From Drosophila pseudoobscura (Eukaryota > Arthropoda > Insecta > Diptera > Drosophilidae), in contig NC_046683.1 of the NCBI RefSeq assembly GCF_009870125.1, forward strand, positions 56,869,869 through 56,933,868: DNA of 64,000 nucleotides, in the 5' to 3' direction. Under the pieces are notes generated by a model. It had not been told where the DNA came from. It made no database searches and worked only from the letters and a program-made list of their open reading frames with translations. This document shows, piece by piece, positions 62,348-64,000 of the stretch. The position numbers and the translations under genes are program-made. How positions within the stretch are numbered: the stretch's first letter is position 1; each line of letters opens with the position of its first letter.

Positions 62348-64000
62348 ACGTAGTGGTAAAAGATATACATACATAGAGTATAACACTTAGGGGAGTCGAG
62401 TGCAAGCCGGGGAGCAGAAGAGGAATATTTTGGGATTTTTAACTAAAGCTAAATAGTATACAAAATACAAATACATACAAAATACGAGTATAAATATACA
62501 TAGGTATTTACGAATACACATCCATTTGGAAAAGCTTTAATCCAAATTTTGGCTATCGAGTATGGGGGAGTATGGAGAAGAATGAAAGCGAAACCCGTTT
62601 CAGTTGTCCAATCACGCACATACGCACACACACACACACACACACACAAACGCATGTTATGGGTTCTCTCCAGGATCATGATGTACTGTTATACAAAAGG
62701 AAATTGTTAAAGTTGATACATTTTTAGCATAGTATTTAGCACACACACAGACACAGAACACCACACCACACACCCACTGAGACATCAGGCACAACTGTAC
62801 ATACTCGTACGTAATCGGAACCAGAGCGCAACCTGGAAATGCAATTGTTGAAATTGTTCAGTATTTGTGGCATTAGGTTCATGATCCATTGTTTCCATTA
62901 TCTGTTGCTATTGCTGTTGCTGTTACTGTTGCTGACAACCCTACGCCCCATTCCGCCTCCGCCTCTGCCTCTGCCTCTGCTGCTGCTGCTGGCTCTGCCT
63001 CTGCCACGCTGGGCGGCAGCAACACAATGTTGTGCTGTCCTTTTTTGTGTCAATGCAGTTTAACGAGCGCTCGTTAGGCGTACTCGAACAAAGGGGAAAT
63101 GTAATAAAAAGAGGAACAGCACCATGAATGAGAGAGCACGAGAGAATGGTAAGGGGAAAGAGAAGAGGAACGCGAGAGGAGAGGAGAGAGGAGCGGTGCC
63201 ATTGCCATGCCAACACTGGTCCAGCACTGCGTCAGTCAGCACGTGGCCCACACTGTGTCCACAGGGTCCACAACTCATTCCACACAGAAGCGAAGAAGGC
63301 AATGGGCGGTGGGCGGCGGGCGGTGGGCGGCGGGAGCAGGGGGAAATCACTAACGTTAGGGTGATGCAGTGAGCATTTGATTCGAAAATTTAATTTGCAT
63401 TCCGCGTGATTTATTTATTTATTTATCCAATACTCGAACACACACATACACACACCCACACACTCGCTCACACAAAAAAAAAGCAATGTATAAATAATTG
63501 GGCAACCAAAAACAATGATTAACTATTAGCAAAAACAAAAGCAAAACAAATTAAAAAGACTTGGCACGTTAACACTAATAATTCAAGAATTGAACATAAA
63601 CTAATAAGAAATTCGAAAAATCGACTATTCGAAAAATTGAAAAATCAAACAACCAAAAGCAGAAACAACGAATAAACAGCAAGAACAAAAATGAAAGACT
63701 TAACACTTTGAAAATATATAGCATATATTATGAATCGGAAATGGAGAGCAATACGAGGAAGCAAAACTTATTTACAGCTATTGTATATGGTATGGTATAA
63801 TAATAGAGAAGGCGAAACGAATAAAAAAAACAAAAACAAAAAAAAACAGAATTAACGATAAAAGCAATACAACAGAAACAGCAACAAAAGCAAAAGCAGA
63901 AGCAATAGAGCATTAAGGTAACTCAAAAGTATTAAATCGCATGTATCTATGAGTAAATATTTGGAATTCGTTATATTATTGCGATAAGTAAGCGAAACCC
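62348..64000. other. Downstream flank of scrt, no gene seen
   Basis: A-rich DNA with (AC)n at 62627-62648, a GCCTCT/GCTGCT stretch at 62955-63010, GA-rich DNA at 63128-63200 and a GGGCGGC/GGGCGGT array at 63304-63335. No gene or RNA structure is apparent. Confidence 0.5.

Overview
This is nuclear DNA of a fruit fly (Drosophila). The genes have short introns with GT/AG borders and are widely spaced. The flanks are rich in simple repeats. The protein set includes two Scratch-type zinc-finger factors, a TMEM267 homologue, an aldo-keto reductase and a FAM110 homologue. In D. melanogaster such genes cluster near scratch on 3L (recalled, not checked). An old P-element derivative and the simple-sequence content would suit an obscura-group species, but that is an inference. 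No operons, CRISPR arrays, tRNA or rRNA genes were seen.

Layout. From 0 to 7 kb there is a near-identical 0.88-kb direct duplication (819-1697 and 3785-4658) and an unrecognised chain of four phase-compatible open exons (1485-3431). From 7.7 to 9.3 kb, on the minus strand, lies the TMEM267 homologue, with a housekeeping-type promoter motif cluster upstream. At 10.4-11.7 kb (minus) is a complete six-exon aldo-keto reductase. At 12.7-16.0 kb (plus) is the FAM110 homologue, with an upstream ORF. At 16.6-17.4 kb (plus) and 19.3-20.1 kb (minus) are two small secreted-protein genes.

From 20 kb onward the window is dominated by two divergently transcribed Scratch paralogues. The first runs minus, 30674-26518, with a 2.25-kb intron that holds a 608-bp deleted P element. 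The second runs plus, 55794-58557, and is called scrt because it starts with a SNAG-like peptide. About 25 kb of gene-poor, microsatellite-rich DNA separates them. It contains no convincing gene and is the natural place for shared nervous-system enhancers (inference). Each paralogue is followed by about 4-5 kb of strand-asymmetric, homopolymer-rich DNA that looks like a very long 3' UTR.

How the genes work together: the two Scratch proteins are expected nuclear repressors with nearly identical five-finger DNA-binding domains, so they should compete for the same E-box-type sites. They differ at the N-terminus, where only one has a SNAG-like corepressor peptide. The other genes look functionally unrelated. 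The most unusual finds are the P-element remnant with both terminal inverted repeats and a surviving THAP start exon, the unassigned four-exon chain inside the duplicated region, and a 40-nt predicted intron in a secreted-protein gene.
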